Shown: positions 48,298-59,340 of the stretch, one piece after another
Layout: each line of letters begins with the position of its first letter
Position numbering within the stretch: position 1 is the first letter of the stretch
Assembly (NCBI GenBank): GCA_903813345.2
Contig: CAIIXF020000002.1
Location: forward strand, 29,147,223-29,211,222
Origin: Owenia fusiformis
Taxonomy: Eukaryota; Annelida; Polychaeta; Sabellida; Oweniidae
Reading direction: 5' to 3'
DNA length: 64,000 nt
Notes under the pieces: generated by a model
The model's database searches: none
Told to the model about the DNA's origin: nothing
The model's input: only the letters and a program-made list of their open reading frames with translations
Program-made: the position numbers and the translations under genes

Positions 48298-48649
48298 TTT
48301 ATTTAGTTGTCATTTAGGGGATGAGTTGTTACGTTGTTCTTAATGCATTGTTCATGAAATTGACAAGGGGTCTTGAATGATTTTTAAAGATGTGTGTCCA
48401 TTTTCAAAAATTCAAAAATTAATAAGGAACATATCAGAAAATAGCTCTGCTCCCATAAGCGATATGTGAGAATGGGGTAAAAGCAGGGATTTTATCTGAA
48501 ATATTATTGTCAGGTCAAAATCAAAAGTATATCAGACTAGTAGATGGTAGATATTGTATATGTCTCTGGTTTAATGCCTTAAGAATAGCAAACCACCTGA
48601 GGTATTAAAACAGGGAATAACTGGTAGAGCATGTGAAGCTGATAAATAT

Positions 48650-51109
48650 GAAATGTTCATTTTCAGGTTCTACTGCACACAGTTAGGACAAGAACAGCTT
48701 TATTTACATGAAATGTACATTTTAAGTTTTTCTACACATGGACTGCTAATTAAAATGAAATGTTCATTTCAGGTTCTACTGCACTGTACTCAATTGAACA
48801 TAGATTCAGAACATTACTCATCGATGATGCCTCTAAGGGTGTTCGAATATTAAAACAGCTAATTTACATGAAATGTCCATTTCAGGTTCTACTGCGCTGC
48901 ATTCAATTGAACATGGATTTAGAACATTACTCATCGATGATGCCTCTAAGGGTGTTAGAATATAAACAGCTAATTTACATGAAATGTCCATTTCAGGTTC
49001 TACTGCACTGTACTCAATTGAACATAGATTCAGAACATTACTCATCGATGATGCCTCTAAGGGTGTTCGAATATTAAAACAGCTAATTTACATGAAATGT
49101 CCATTTCAGGTTCTACTGCGCTGCATTCAATTGAACATGGATTTAGAACATTACTCATCGATGATGCCTCTAAGGGTGTTAGAATATAAACAGCTAATTT
49201 AAATGAAATGTCCATTTTAGGTTCTACTGCACTGCACTCAATTGAACATGGATTTAGAACATTACTCATCGATGATGCCTCTAAGGGTGTTAGAATATAA
49301 ACAGCTAATTTACATGAAATGTCTATTTTAGGTTCTACTGCAATGTACTCAATTGAACATAGATTCAGAACATTACTCATCGATGATGCATCCAAGTACA
49401 TTAGAATATAAACAGCTAATTTACATGAAATGTTCATTTCAGGTTCTACTGCACTGTACTCAATTGAACATAGATTCAGAACATTACTCATCGATGATGC
49501 ATCCAAGTACATTAGAATATAAACAGCTAATTTACATGAAATGTCCATTTCAGGTTCTACTGCACTGTACTCAATTGAACATAGATTCAGAACATTACTC
49601 ATCGATGATGCATCCAAGTACATTAGAATATAAACAGCTAATTTACATGAAATGTTCATTTCAGGTTCTACTGCACTGCATTCAATTGAACATAGATTCA
49701 GAACATTACTCATTGATGATGCCTCCAAGGGTGTGAGAATATAAACAGCTAATTTACATGAAATGTCCATTTCAGGTTCTACTGCACTGTACTCAATTGA
49801 ACATAGATTCAGAACATTACTCATTGATGATGCCTCCAAGGGTGTGAGAATATAAACAGCTAATTTACATGAAATGTCCATTTCAGGTTCTACTGCACTG
49901 TACTCAATTGAACATAGATTCAGAACATTACTCATTGATGATGCCTCCAAGGGTGTGAGAATATAAACAGCTAATTTACATGAAATGTCCATTTCAGGTT
50001 CTACTGCACTGCATTCAATTGAACATGGATTTAGAACATTACTCATTGATGATGCCTCCAAGGGTGTGAGAATATAAACAGCTAATTTACATGAAATGTC
50101 CATTTCAGGTTCTACTGCACTGCATTCAATTGAACATGGATTTAGAACATTACTCATTGATGATGCCTCCAAGGGTGTGAGAATATAAACAGCTAATTTA
50201 CATGAAATGTCCATTTCAGGTTCTACTGCACTGCATTCAATTGAACATGGATTTAGAACATTACTCATCGATGATGCATCCAAGTACATTAGAATATAAA
50301 CAGCTAATTTACATGAAATGTCCATTTCAGGTTCTACTGCACTGTACTCAATTGAACATAGATTCAGAACATTACTCATTGATGATGCCTCCAAGGGTGT
50401 TAGAATATAAACAGCTAATTTACATGAAATGTCCATTTCAGGTTCTACTGCACTGCATTCAATTGAACATGGATTTAGAACATTACTCATCGATGATGCA
50501 TCCAAGTACATTAGAATATAAACAGCTAATTTACATGAAATGTCCATTTCAGGTTCTACTGCACTGTACTCAATTGAACATAGATTCAGAACATTGCTCA
50601 TCGATGATGCATCCAAGTACATTAGAATATAAACAGCTAATTTACATGAAATGTCCATTTCAGGTTCTACTGCGCTGCATTCAATTGAACATGGATTTAG
50701 AACATTACTCATCGATGATGCCTCCAAGGGTGTTCGAATATTAAAACAGCTAATTTACATGAAATGTCCATTTCAGGTTCTACTGCGCTGCATTCAATTG
50801 AACATGGATTTAGAACATTACTCATCGATGATGCCTCTAAGGGTGTTAGAATATAAACAGCTAATTTAAATGAAATGTCCATTTTAGGTTCTACTGCACT
50901 GCACTCAATTGAACATGGATTTAGAACATTACTCATCGATGATGCCTCCAAGGGTGTTAGAATATAAACAGCTAATTTACATGAAATGTCCATTTCAGGT
51001 TCTACTGCACTGCATTCAATTGAACATTTATTCAGAACATTACTCATCGATGATGCCTCCAAGGGTGTTAGAATATAAATATCTAATTTATATGTAATGT
51101 ATATTTCAG
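48650..51109 (+). repeat. Tandem array of 21 partial nicotinamidase exons, each with its own 3' splice site
   Basis: Each unit is 111 bp (three are 113 bp): 40 bp of intron end finishing TTTCAG or TTTTAG, then 71 bp of exon f encoding STALHSIEHGF and LLIDDASKGV. Exon-like starts fall at 48773, 48886, 48997, 49110, 49221, 49332, 49443, 49554, 49665, 49776, 49887, 49998, 50109, 50220, 50331, 50442, 50553, 50664, 50777, 50888 and 50999. The true exon at 51110 is copy 22. Two decayed units precede them at about 48667 and 48727. In the enzyme frame most copies read on to R-I-stop, so a copy used as an exon would truncate the protein. Variants alternate: H/Y, G/R (EHGF or EHRF), and KGV or KYI. The 113-bp form lacks the immediate stop. 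111 is divisible by three, so long spurious ORFs run through on both strands. Confidence 0.95.
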
Positions 51110-51252
51110 GTTCAACTGCACTGCACTCAATTGAACATGGATTTAGAACATTACTCATCGATGATGCCTCCAAGGGTGTTTCAGAGGAAGGTATTAGAGA
51201 CATGCGGAATGAGCTACAACAGATGGGTGCAATCATAGTCAACTCAGATGAG
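51110..51252 (+). CDS. Naam: Nicotinamidase exon f: genuine last copy of the duplicated exon
   Basis: The exon is 143 bp (two bases plus 47 codons), with acceptor ATATTTCAG and donor GTAAGT. It encodes GSTALHSIEHGF, LLIDDASKGV and EEGIRDMRNELQQMGAIIVNSDE, which follow DVCV in nicotinamidases. Only this copy continues past KGV into the conserved SEEGIRDMRNEL segment and reaches a donor at the expected place. The first 71 bp and the acceptor are the sequence multiplied in the upstream array. The donor is the first unit of a 21-bp downstream array. Confidence 0.94.
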
Positions 51253-51545
51253 GTAAGTATCTCACCCATGTGGGTATGTATTCCACCCATGTGGTTATGT
51301 ATTTCACCCGGTTGGGTATGTATTTCACCCAGGTGGTATGTATTTCACCCATATTGGTATGTATTTCACCCATATGTGTATGTATGTCAGCCATGTGGGT
51401 ATGTATTTCACCCATGTGTGTATGTATGTCAGCCATGTGGGTATGTATGTCAGCCATGTGGGTATGTATTTCACCCATGTCGGTATGTATTTCACCCATG
51501 TGGGTAAGTATTTCACCCATGTGGGTATGTATTTCACCCATTTGG
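51253..51545 (+). repeat. 21-bp tandem array seeded by the exon f 5' splice site
   Basis: There are fourteen units close to GTATGTATTTCACCCATGTGG. The first unit is the genuine donor GTAAGT at 51253. Units start at 51253, 51274, 51295, 51316, 51336, 51357 and then every 21 bp to 51525. All but the third begin GTATGT or GTAAGT; unit 13 (51504) repeats GTAAGT exactly. The fourth unit is 20 bp. The enzyme frame stays open across the array. Confidence 0.92.
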
Positions 51546-51857
51546 AAATACAGTTTCGGTTCAGTGTTCACTGATTATTTCATATTATTTCTCTTATAAA
51601 ACTGCAATGAAGCATTTATATTCCGGTATGCCCATTAAAGTGCCATTTTCATCATTTGCATGCCATCTTCGGCTTCATGGGTTGGAACAAATGTTGTATT
51701 CTATAAGAACATTAAATGAGAAAATACCAAAGCATAAAGCAAGAATCTATGGTAATCAGGTTATAATCAATGGTACTGCAAAACATTCCTAATAGAAAAA
51801 TATTGAAGTTGTATGTTTTCAGTTGCATAATCATTTTATTTATGATTTTGAATGCAG

Positions 51858-51983
51858 GTCCAAGAGTTAGTGAGCGCAAAGGACCGGAGACCAGAACTAG
51901 GGGTCCAAGCTGCGTTGAATGTTGCCCTAGCACGAAAACTTGTCAAACGAAACTCTCAGTCTCGAATATCACCTCGAAAATAA
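51858..51983 (+). CDS. Naam: Nicotinamidase exon g: C-terminus and stop
   Basis: The acceptor AATGCAG precedes 41 codons and TAA. The sequence VQELVSAKDRRPELGVQAA leads into a basic tail ending SPRK. The exon is in phase 0 with exon f. The helix with ALNVALARKLV fits the C-terminal helix of the family, and the basic tail after it is less conserved. Confidence 0.85.
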   Translation, partial: VQELVSAKDRRPELGVQAALNVALARKLVKRNSQSRISPRK

Positions 51984-52290
51984 CAAATGTACATAAATTG
52001 ATGAGACACACAAGTTAGAGTTAGAAATACAAACATTAGAGAAAATATTGGATTTCTTTCTCATAAGTTGTGGCCATCGCAGAGATCACATAATGGGATC
52101 ACAAAGGTGGAATGTGGAGTTGACATCGATGAAGAATTCACAGAAACAATCCTCATCAAATTCAACTCCAAAGTTCTTATTGGTCAGCGGAGGTTGAAGA
52201 ATTACACAGCAGTCCTAAGTAGCAAAGGTGAAGAGTTATATACTACGCAAAAACATGCTAAAAGAATAATAAATTAATGCAACCTTTGTT
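51984..52290 (+). terminator. Probable 3' UTR and polyadenylation signal of nicotinamidase
   Basis: An AATAAA hexamer lies at 52269-52274, about 290 bp after the stop codon. The stretch also holds a 69-codon open frame at 52068-52277 that I do not recognise; it may be chance. No transcript evidence can be drawn from the sequence. Confidence 0.45.
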
Positions 52291-52716
52291 AGTGATTGTG
52301 AAAGCTGTTGCTAGGAGATTGTATCATGGCGGTAGTATTTTTAAATGCACAAGAGGTCGGAGAGGGAATATCTACAATATCAATATCAATTATCCGAAAT
52401 TGTGATTTGTGACTGAAATATCGGGAAATCTGGGAATTTAGGTCACATTCTCAAGAGATATGGAAAGGAGATACAATGAACTCCCAGAGAAAAAAAATTA
52501 GTTGCCCCATTGCCAGTGCCAATCACTTCTCCCACATGGCAGATGACTTACAGACTGGTTAACTATTGAGCAGTGGACAGGGCGACAATATGGAAAATTG
52601 TTGCAGTTATGTTTTCAACCTTAGCCATGAACCCTGGCTGTGAATCTATCTGATGGCTGCAAAAAATATTTCAGAAATTGTTTTCAAATTTTTTGAATGT
52701 ATGTTATTATATTATT

Positions 52717-52835
52717 ATGTCACCACTTGTTATGTCACCGCTTGGTGACATATTGTTAAATTCTCCAATTTGGTGGACAATGTTTGGCATCTGTAAAAAA
52801 TGGCAGGTGGTGACATTTTGCATTTTAATGCCTTG
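52717..52835 (+). mobile_element. Family A hairpin-ended repeat, copy 7
   Basis: A duplicated start (GTCACCACTTG and GTCACCGCTTGGTGAC) precedes GGCATCTGTAAAAAATGGCA and the end GGTGGTGACATTTTGCATTT then TAATGCCTTG. Confidence 0.8.
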
Positions 52836-53230
52836 TAATTCTCATTTGTTATGGTTTGTCTAACTGAATTCAGTTCCTATTTGCCTCAATGCTTTGAAGT
52901 TCAGTTTCATTGACTCAATTGGAAATGTACAGACCTACTATAGGCTATTACTGAATTCCTTTCAACAGATATACACACAAAAGTTCCAAGATATCGCACA
53001 CCAATTGTTTCTTTTCAATTAAAATATCTCAAAATACCTCCTTTGTCAAATAATGGGTTGAATTATTCCTTGCTACAATGAGTTCCAATGTTCAAACATT
53101 TCCAAACACTAAAGAATATAATAAAATAAATAACAATTGTTAAATATATATTTTATTATTAATAGGCTAGTAGTTAATCAGATTCATTACAACATAGAGT
53201 ATATACATTACATGTGTGAAAGATAACATA

Positions 53231-53453
53231 CAATAAGACCTATCTAAAAGTGGAACACCTTTGGTACTTCTAAAAAGACTTGCAATGTGTTCCACATACA
53301 GAGGTTCGTTTAATATTAAGTCAGTTTGTCTTGGGACTCTGAAGTGTTCCACTAAATGAGGTGTTCCACTTCTAGAGGTATTCTACTTCTAGAGGTGTTC
53401 TACTCTGAAAAATATTCCACTTTTACAGGTGTTCCACTTTACAGGTTTCATTG
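53231..53453. mobile_element. Tc1/mariner-like MITE with internal TTCCACTT repeats
   Basis: The left end CAATAAGACCTATCTAAAAG then TGGAACACC is inverted at the right end (GTGTTCCACTTTACAGGTTT then CATTG). TA flanks both sides. It is related to 17236-17433 by design (ACAGGTTTCA end). Confidence 0.75.
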
Positions 53454-53539
53454 TAGTTTATTTATAACTTGCCTTCTATTGTTCAACGTTTTATTACAGT
53501 AATTTAGTACAGTAATTGTATCTAGTGTGAGAGATGGTG

Positions 53540-53830
53540 TAAAAATCATCATTTATATGATGTCACAATCATACAGATGATGTCATAATCACTGTACATG
53601 TGATGTCAAAATACTACAGATGATGTCAAAATCAATGTTTATATAATGTCAGTGATACAGATGATGTCACATTCACTACATGTGATGTAACAATACTACA
53701 GATGATGCCAAAATCAATGTTTTTAATGTTTTTATGATGTCAGTCATACAGATGATGTCATAATCATTGTACATGTGACGTTTTTTATTATGATGTCACA
53801 ATCGTAGGATGAAGTCATAATCACCACAAA
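53540..53830. repeat. GATGATGTCA-type short tandem repeat
   Basis: ATGATGTCA and TGTGATGT words recur about every 25-30 bp in an irregular array of about 290 bp. Confidence 0.75.
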
Positions 53831-56662
53831 GGTGTTGGCACCTAAACATTCTGAAACAATATGAATTACTGACTCATCCTTCCACTGGAAACTTACTGGT
53901 ATATGTTGAGGCTTCATTTCATGGCCATATGTGGATTCATTTTCTGGTTATTTCAAAATAAGTGTATGTGTTAGTATTATAGGCCGCTTCTTGTCAAAAT
54001 AATTTTTAACTTGCAAAATATTCATGGAAAATATCATGAATGAAAATTCTTTTTTCTTTTATTACAATTTTTAAAAATATCACCATTACATGAAATCGAC
54101 AGAGATTGAATTTCATGCTTTGATCATTTTACTATAGCAATGTGTTTATCAAACCAACATTTGTTGCCTTAATACATCTTTGTTCACTCCAATCCCAGTG
54201 ATCAGAACGCAGTGAAGCATGCAAAAATGGCTATGACAGATTTATGGACAATTCGTGGCAATCATGATGTTTTTGTGACAAGAGTTGACATAAATTTTGC
54301 GTAAATCCTTGGACTTAAAGCAGATATATCATAATATACTTTTTGTTATTTTCCTAATTGCAATTGCAATTGATGCAATGCAATAAACACATTTCAGCCT
54401 CAGTCAGGAACACTTCTTATGTAATAAAATATCATTTCAGTTAGCAGCTCATTATCAGCTTTCTAGCTTTAATTTTACCTCATAAGATATGCATGTAGTT
54501 TTTTTTTCTATTGAGCACAGAATTCATGTTTTTATTTTTATTTTTCAGACAGTTTTTACGTTATACATGTAGCACTGTGGTACATGCTTGCCAAAATATC
54601 TTCCCATTTCATATTTATCATTGTTTTATTTATTTAACAATCTCAAATAGCCAGTTGCAAATAGGTCTGTGATGTTTTGAATTGAACTTCATTTTATTTT
54701 TCCTTTAAATTCTCTTTTCATAATCACCATGACAGATAGTCAAAAATATGTGCACGTCATTAAAGGGTTCCGATTAGCATCCCGTATAAAAACAATATGG
54801 CGGCTCCAGGCGAATCAACTGGATCAGTCCATTTTTAAGAAATAAGGGGAGTTCTGTAAAATCCAGGTTATTGAAATTGTCTTTGAGATAAAGTAATCCG
54901 TTTATAATGATTTTGAAAACGTTATCCAATGAGTGATTGCGTTCAAAGAATACATGTACAACAGCCAATATAAATCCTTGTATTAGAAACCGGTTTGTCT
55001 TGCTTTGTTTCATTTGTAGGATAGTTCATATGCCAAGCTGTGTGCTATTACGTTATGGGGAAATTTAGATGCCAATTTTTCCTTATTATACACAAATAGA
55101 AGATCCTGAAACTTCACCCATAAATGTGGAATTGATTTGTCAAAATAAAAATCACCCTTTTATAAATGTGTGACGATCTATAATATACTTATGCTATATA
55201 ACAGTTAGAGGTGTTGACACAACAACCTCGAACCTGTGAACCCTTGAGTATTATTCCGGGATCGGGCCTTTTATACTAAACGGTGAGCAACACCAGAAAC
55301 GAGCGTTCGATTTGCTAAACGATATGCGTCACCCTTTAACACGCGATACTAAATTCGACTGTTAATTTGAATTTTTGACCTTCCAGCTGTTTGAGAATCA
55401 AAGATTACAAGTCTCATACTGCACTGTTTTTCTTCAAACTTGTTCCATTCAAAGCATAACAAAAACATCATAACAAAAAAGCTGTGAGAAGGGCTTTTAA
55501 CAGCTGGGGACCAAAACACTACTAAAACAAGGGACTCTTTACAATAAAGCAAGCACTGGCAGAAAGGCAATTTCATTTTGCTTTGAATGGATAAGTTTGA
55601 AGAAAATGGTGCAGTATGAGACTCGCAATATGCAATCCTTGATTTTCAAACATCTGGTAGGTCAAAGATTCAAATTATGGTCAAAGTTAGTACTGCGTGA
55701 TTAAAAGATTTATGAAACTTTTTTGTTAAAGTACTTGTAGGTCATAGTTGTTTTGACTTATAAACTTTTTGTAACTTATGCACAAATAAAATATTAAAAC
55801 ATTACATAAAAGTTTAATGTCTGTGTTATTTTCTTAACTATGATTGTTATGTCACTACAGCAAGTGGTGACATATTGTTATGGTCGTCAACTTTTTTGTG
55901 ACAGCATCCAGCGGTCAGTGTTCGGCATCTGTAACAAATGGCAGGTGATGACTTTTACATGTTAATGCCTTGTTTATTAAGCAAATTTAATTCATAACAG
56001 AATATCATTTAGATTTCTATAAAATATTACTTTATTCATTAGTGGCTTAATTACATACAAGTACAATACAATACAATAAGGCTAATAATACAAGGTTGAT
56101 TTGAGAAATACTGAATTTTCAATGAATGAAGACTTCTTGCTTTGTATTGATTTGGACTAAACATGGTCACCTATTTAGACTGACCAAAATAGACCATATG
56201 TTTCAAAAGCAATCAAATATGATGTTCTCACTTCAAAAGGATTTTGTTTTTTGCCACTTGCTGGTTTGTTATGCAATATTACCAAAATTAACATGGTGGA
56301 GATGATTTCATTATGACATGCCACACTTATCATTTTGATTTCGGCAAAATGTATAAAAAACCGTTGAAGCAGAGCCATCTATTTGACATAAGCAGACCTC
56401 TTTCAATAAAAACAAATTTTTCTACCAGATAGCCCATTGCGAAAGCTTACATACTGAATACAGTATACAATGAATGGATAGTTTGATCATATAAACATAT
56501 TCAAAAATGAATACCAAATATTAATTCAACATAAATTAATGTTTTACATCTGTTACATGTATAATGTGTCTATTTATATTGAACAGTAAGCAATGAATAT
56601 TAATCAATGTTTCCTTAAGTGCTCATCAGTTTGAAATAAATTAATGTTTAAAGAATAAATGA
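53831..56662. other. Intergenic sequence
   Basis: Apart from family A copy 8, no gene is recognised. AATATGGCGGCTCCAGGCG near 54795 opens only 13 codons. Around 55330-55700 two related stretches share AGTATGAGAC, CTTTGAATGGA and GGTCAAA-like words in opposite orientation. Confidence 0.45.
55850..55972 (+). mobile_element. Family A hairpin-ended repeat, copy 8
   Basis: It starts TGTCACTACAGCAAGTGGTG then ACATATTGTTATGGTC. It contains GGCATCTGTAACAAATGGCA and ends in the GTTAATGCCTTG terminus. Confidence 0.8.
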
Positions 56663-57216
56663 GGGTGATCAATAAGTATTGGACCCATTTTTACACAGAT
56701 GGTTCTTTGAGATCAATGTCTATGATTTAATTGCAGTGATGAAGCATCATACAATTATCTAGCATATATGCATAAGGCATGCATTATTTTGACCCTTTTA
56801 TACCTATCCGTGGTTGTCGGTAGATTGTGCACAGCAACGAGCCTGCACTTGGCCGATAATCGTGAGTTCTTCAATGAGTGAATGCACAGTATCAAATCTG
56901 CAATCCTCTTGTAAATTATTATTTTGACCAATTGATGATGCCTGCATTGGTGTTAATTTAAATACCAACAAATGTCAGGCACCAACCTTGGGGAAGGTGT
57001 TCTGTCACAGGTGTTCCACTGTGTATATCACAATGGATGGGGCGTTTACAGCAAGAGGTGCTCACCTGGCCGGGCCCCACCTTGCACCCGGCAGGCACTC
57101 ATCAATCATTTAAGGGGGGTGTAAACAGACTTTAGAAGGTTTTTCCTTCAAATCTGAGCAACTTAATCGTCTCATACTTTTGTTTAAACATTACAAACAT
57201 TTATTGATCACCCCTT
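56663..57216. mobile_element. Probable non-autonomous element with GGGTGATCAATAA ends
   Basis: GGGTGATCAATAAGTATTGG opens and TTTATTGATCACCCC closes; the matched inverted end is about 13 bp. The interior has a GC-richer part (56980-57120) that I do not recognise. Confidence 0.5.
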
Positions 57217-57929
57217 GAAATAGGCATAATAAAACAATTTTGGGTAATTAACTCAGATCTTTTCAGTTTTCTATTCATTCTACTTGGCCCACTTTAACAG
57301 CACATTTTTAGATGACAGGACACAAACTTAACATGTAACTATGGTAACTATTGTTCCAATATTGTTATACCTTGTTCACTGCTTTACATTTACAAATAGG
57401 CATATCACAATAACTGATACAGCAAATATTATCGAGAATCTTGTCTCATAACTATTTATCTAAAGCAATACATTTCTTGCAAAAATTACATTTAAAATAC
57501 AATGTATACAACCTTAGCCTCGTTAGCTTCTCTAATGGAAAACATTTCCAGTTGACAAGGAGTGTACTTGTTCATATTTTTAGAGTATTGGCATTGTTTT
57601 TCACCAAGCCACAGTTTTGCCCTATCCCATCAAACACCAGTACAACTGATAAAAATATATAGATGGAGGGTAGGGGGTCAATCGAGCTCCATTAACATGT
57701 GAATATCCACTTCAACTTTTTAAGTTCTTATTTGTCATTATGGACACAAATTCCACTATATTTGGACTTACTAGGATGGAGAAAATAGAGCACTGAATAC
57801 ACTGAGGTAAGAATTTATTCAAGTGCGACAGCATGTAATTTTCATAGCTATAGTAATTGTTTATGTTCCCTACTGTATTGTGTGTATCTAATTTTATGTT
57901 AATTACTACAGAAGTTAACATTATCGAAC
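57217..57929. other. Intergenic sequence
   Basis: AT-rich, with no exon or repeat identified before the CCAATCAG array. Confidence 0.5.
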
Positions 57930-58460
57930 ATCATTTCACCAATCAGAAGCAAATTAAAGTTATTATTACTATTACAAATTATTTCCAGTCAACAAGACAC
58001 CATTTCACATGTTCTAGAAATGCACCAACCATCAGAAGCAAATAAAAGTTCAGTATACGAATAAATATTTCAGCCCATTGGACACATATTCTCCAACTAC
58101 ATCGAGCAATCAGAAGTTCATTGAAGTTTAGTATAAATACAAATTATTTCAGCCAATCAGACATCATTTCACATATTCTAGAAATGGATCAACCAATCAG
58201 AAGTAAATTAAAATTCAGTATACAAATTATTTCAGTCAATCAGACATCATTCCACATATTCTAGAAATGGATCAACCAATCAGAAGTAAATTAAACTTCA
58301 ATGTACAAATTATTTCAACCAATCAGACATCATTTCACATATTCTAGAAATAAATCAATCAAAAAAATGAATTTCAGCCAATCATAGATCATTTTAATCA
58401 GAAGTAAATTAAAGTATTGTATACAAATCATTTTAACCAATCAGACATCACTATTCTATC
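57930..58460. repeat. About 90-bp tandem repeats rich in CCAATCAG
   Basis: Five to six units contain AACCAATCAGACATCATTTC, ACATATTCTAGAAATG and AATCAGAAGTAAATTAAA. Each unit carries one or two CCAAT-box-like motifs. The array ends at the edge of a promoter-like region. Confidence 0.85.
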
Positions 58461-59340
58461 ACTCAATTCTCCCTTTCGCGGTTCGCTCTTTGAATCAGAA
58501 CGTTCGCAAATATGTACTGAAAAAGCACTCAAAAAGGACAAAATTTGATTGGTCAATATTTTCCCACTATGCATTTCGCGTAGCTATTTGCGTGACCCGA
58601 AAGTTCTAAATCAAACTAATTACCCAATTTTGTTTTTACACCCGCACGCTAAATAAAACAATGACACCATCGGAAGTATTCTTCCTTGTCATTGCTTGAA
58701 TAGTCAGTTTACCGAGTTTAATCAATAAAAGATTGTACAATGAACAACAAAATTCGGAAACGAGTACTATAGATTTGCTTTCGGACCACTGAACAGATTG
58801 ACCTAGATAATAGCAACGCGTCTTCTTTGGTCTACTGCTCAGTTGTCTGTGGGTTTTCAAGGTAACTCTATAATGTAATTTGAAGATGAATACTTTTATT
58901 CAGTTGTTGCATCGATGTTGCAGTTTGTAGTGCGGTAAGATTGGCATGAAAGTATTGAAAGTCGAATGGAATTGTTTTTTCCAATATGGCGACTAGTCAA
59001 CTGATCACGTGACCTTCTCTTCCGGAATGTTTTCTCACTTTTCAATCATCGTTTTCACCACGCTATGAATCAATACAATGAAAAAATTAGCTGTTATATT
59101 AAGATTAATAAGAGATCAATCGTTTCTAATATTTTTTTCTGTACTCTCGCACGGGAATATGAACGAATATATCGTTTGAAAAATAGGTGTGAAAATCGCC
59201 ATGTTAAACCTATGAGGGAAAACAAGGAAATATAAATTTGTTCCTCCGCTAAATGCATCATGGGAAATATTTTGACCTTATAAGGAAAGATTTTCGCGTC
59301 TCCTCTTTTGAAGAGGGAACAACGATTTCGACAATTAGAG
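58460..59340. promoter_or_regulatory. Promoter-like stretch with no recognised gene
   Basis: This part is richer in CpG than its neighbours. It holds an inverted CCAAT box (GATTGGTC, 58547-58554), AATATGGCGAC (YY1-like, near 58984), GATCACGTGACC (E-box), CTTCCGGAA (ETS-like, near 59018) and GCATCATGGGAAAT (near 59258). Such a cluster is common in housekeeping promoters. I could not identify a first coding exon on either strand. Confidence 0.35.

Larger units (their letters stand above)
156..51983 (+). other. Naam: Nicotinamidase gene with EF-hand (3' seven exons; 5' end lies outside the window)
   Basis: Seven exons with GT-AG boundaries and compatible phases give about 329 residues: 156-282, 32680-32736, 32989-33228, 34146-34274, 39405-39573, 51110-51252 and 51858-51983. 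The product is an EF-hand domain followed by a PNC1-type amidohydrolase, which hydrolyses nicotinamide to nicotinic acid for NAD+ salvage. EF-hand nicotinamidases of this kind are known from flies and nematodes; Naam is the fly name. Visible active-site residues are the Asp of VVDVQNDF, the Lys of NKGK and the Cys of DVCV. Visible metal ligands are the DWH of DWHPPNH and the His of WPAHC. The start codon and the first half of the EF-hand region lie upstream of base 1. The introns are very long and crowded with repeats, and intron 5 contains an antisense gene. Confidence 0.93.

Noticed and set aside
49057-50727. A 556-codon - strand ORF with repeated SSMSNVLN and PEMDISCKLAVYIL
   Set aside because: It is the antisense of the 111-bp exon array; the unit is a multiple of three, so one open frame is copied indefinitely. 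The sense strand carries the real nicotinamidase frame.
48760-51097. + strand ORFs repeating KQLIYMKCPFQVLL
   Set aside because: Off-frame reading of the same exon array, not the enzyme frame.
51239-51571. ORFs repeating GEIHTHM or VCISPMW
   Set aside because: Translations of the 21-bp intronic array after exon f; no family similarity.
52068-52277. 69-codon ORF after the nicotinamidase stop as an extra coding exon
   Set aside because: The reading frame already ends at 51983 in a family-like C-terminus; the frame has no similarity I recognise and overlaps the probable 3' UTR.
54774-55013. 79-codon - strand ORF and a nearby + strand ATGGCGGCTCC start
   Set aside because: The + frame stops after 13 codons and the - frame has no family similarity.
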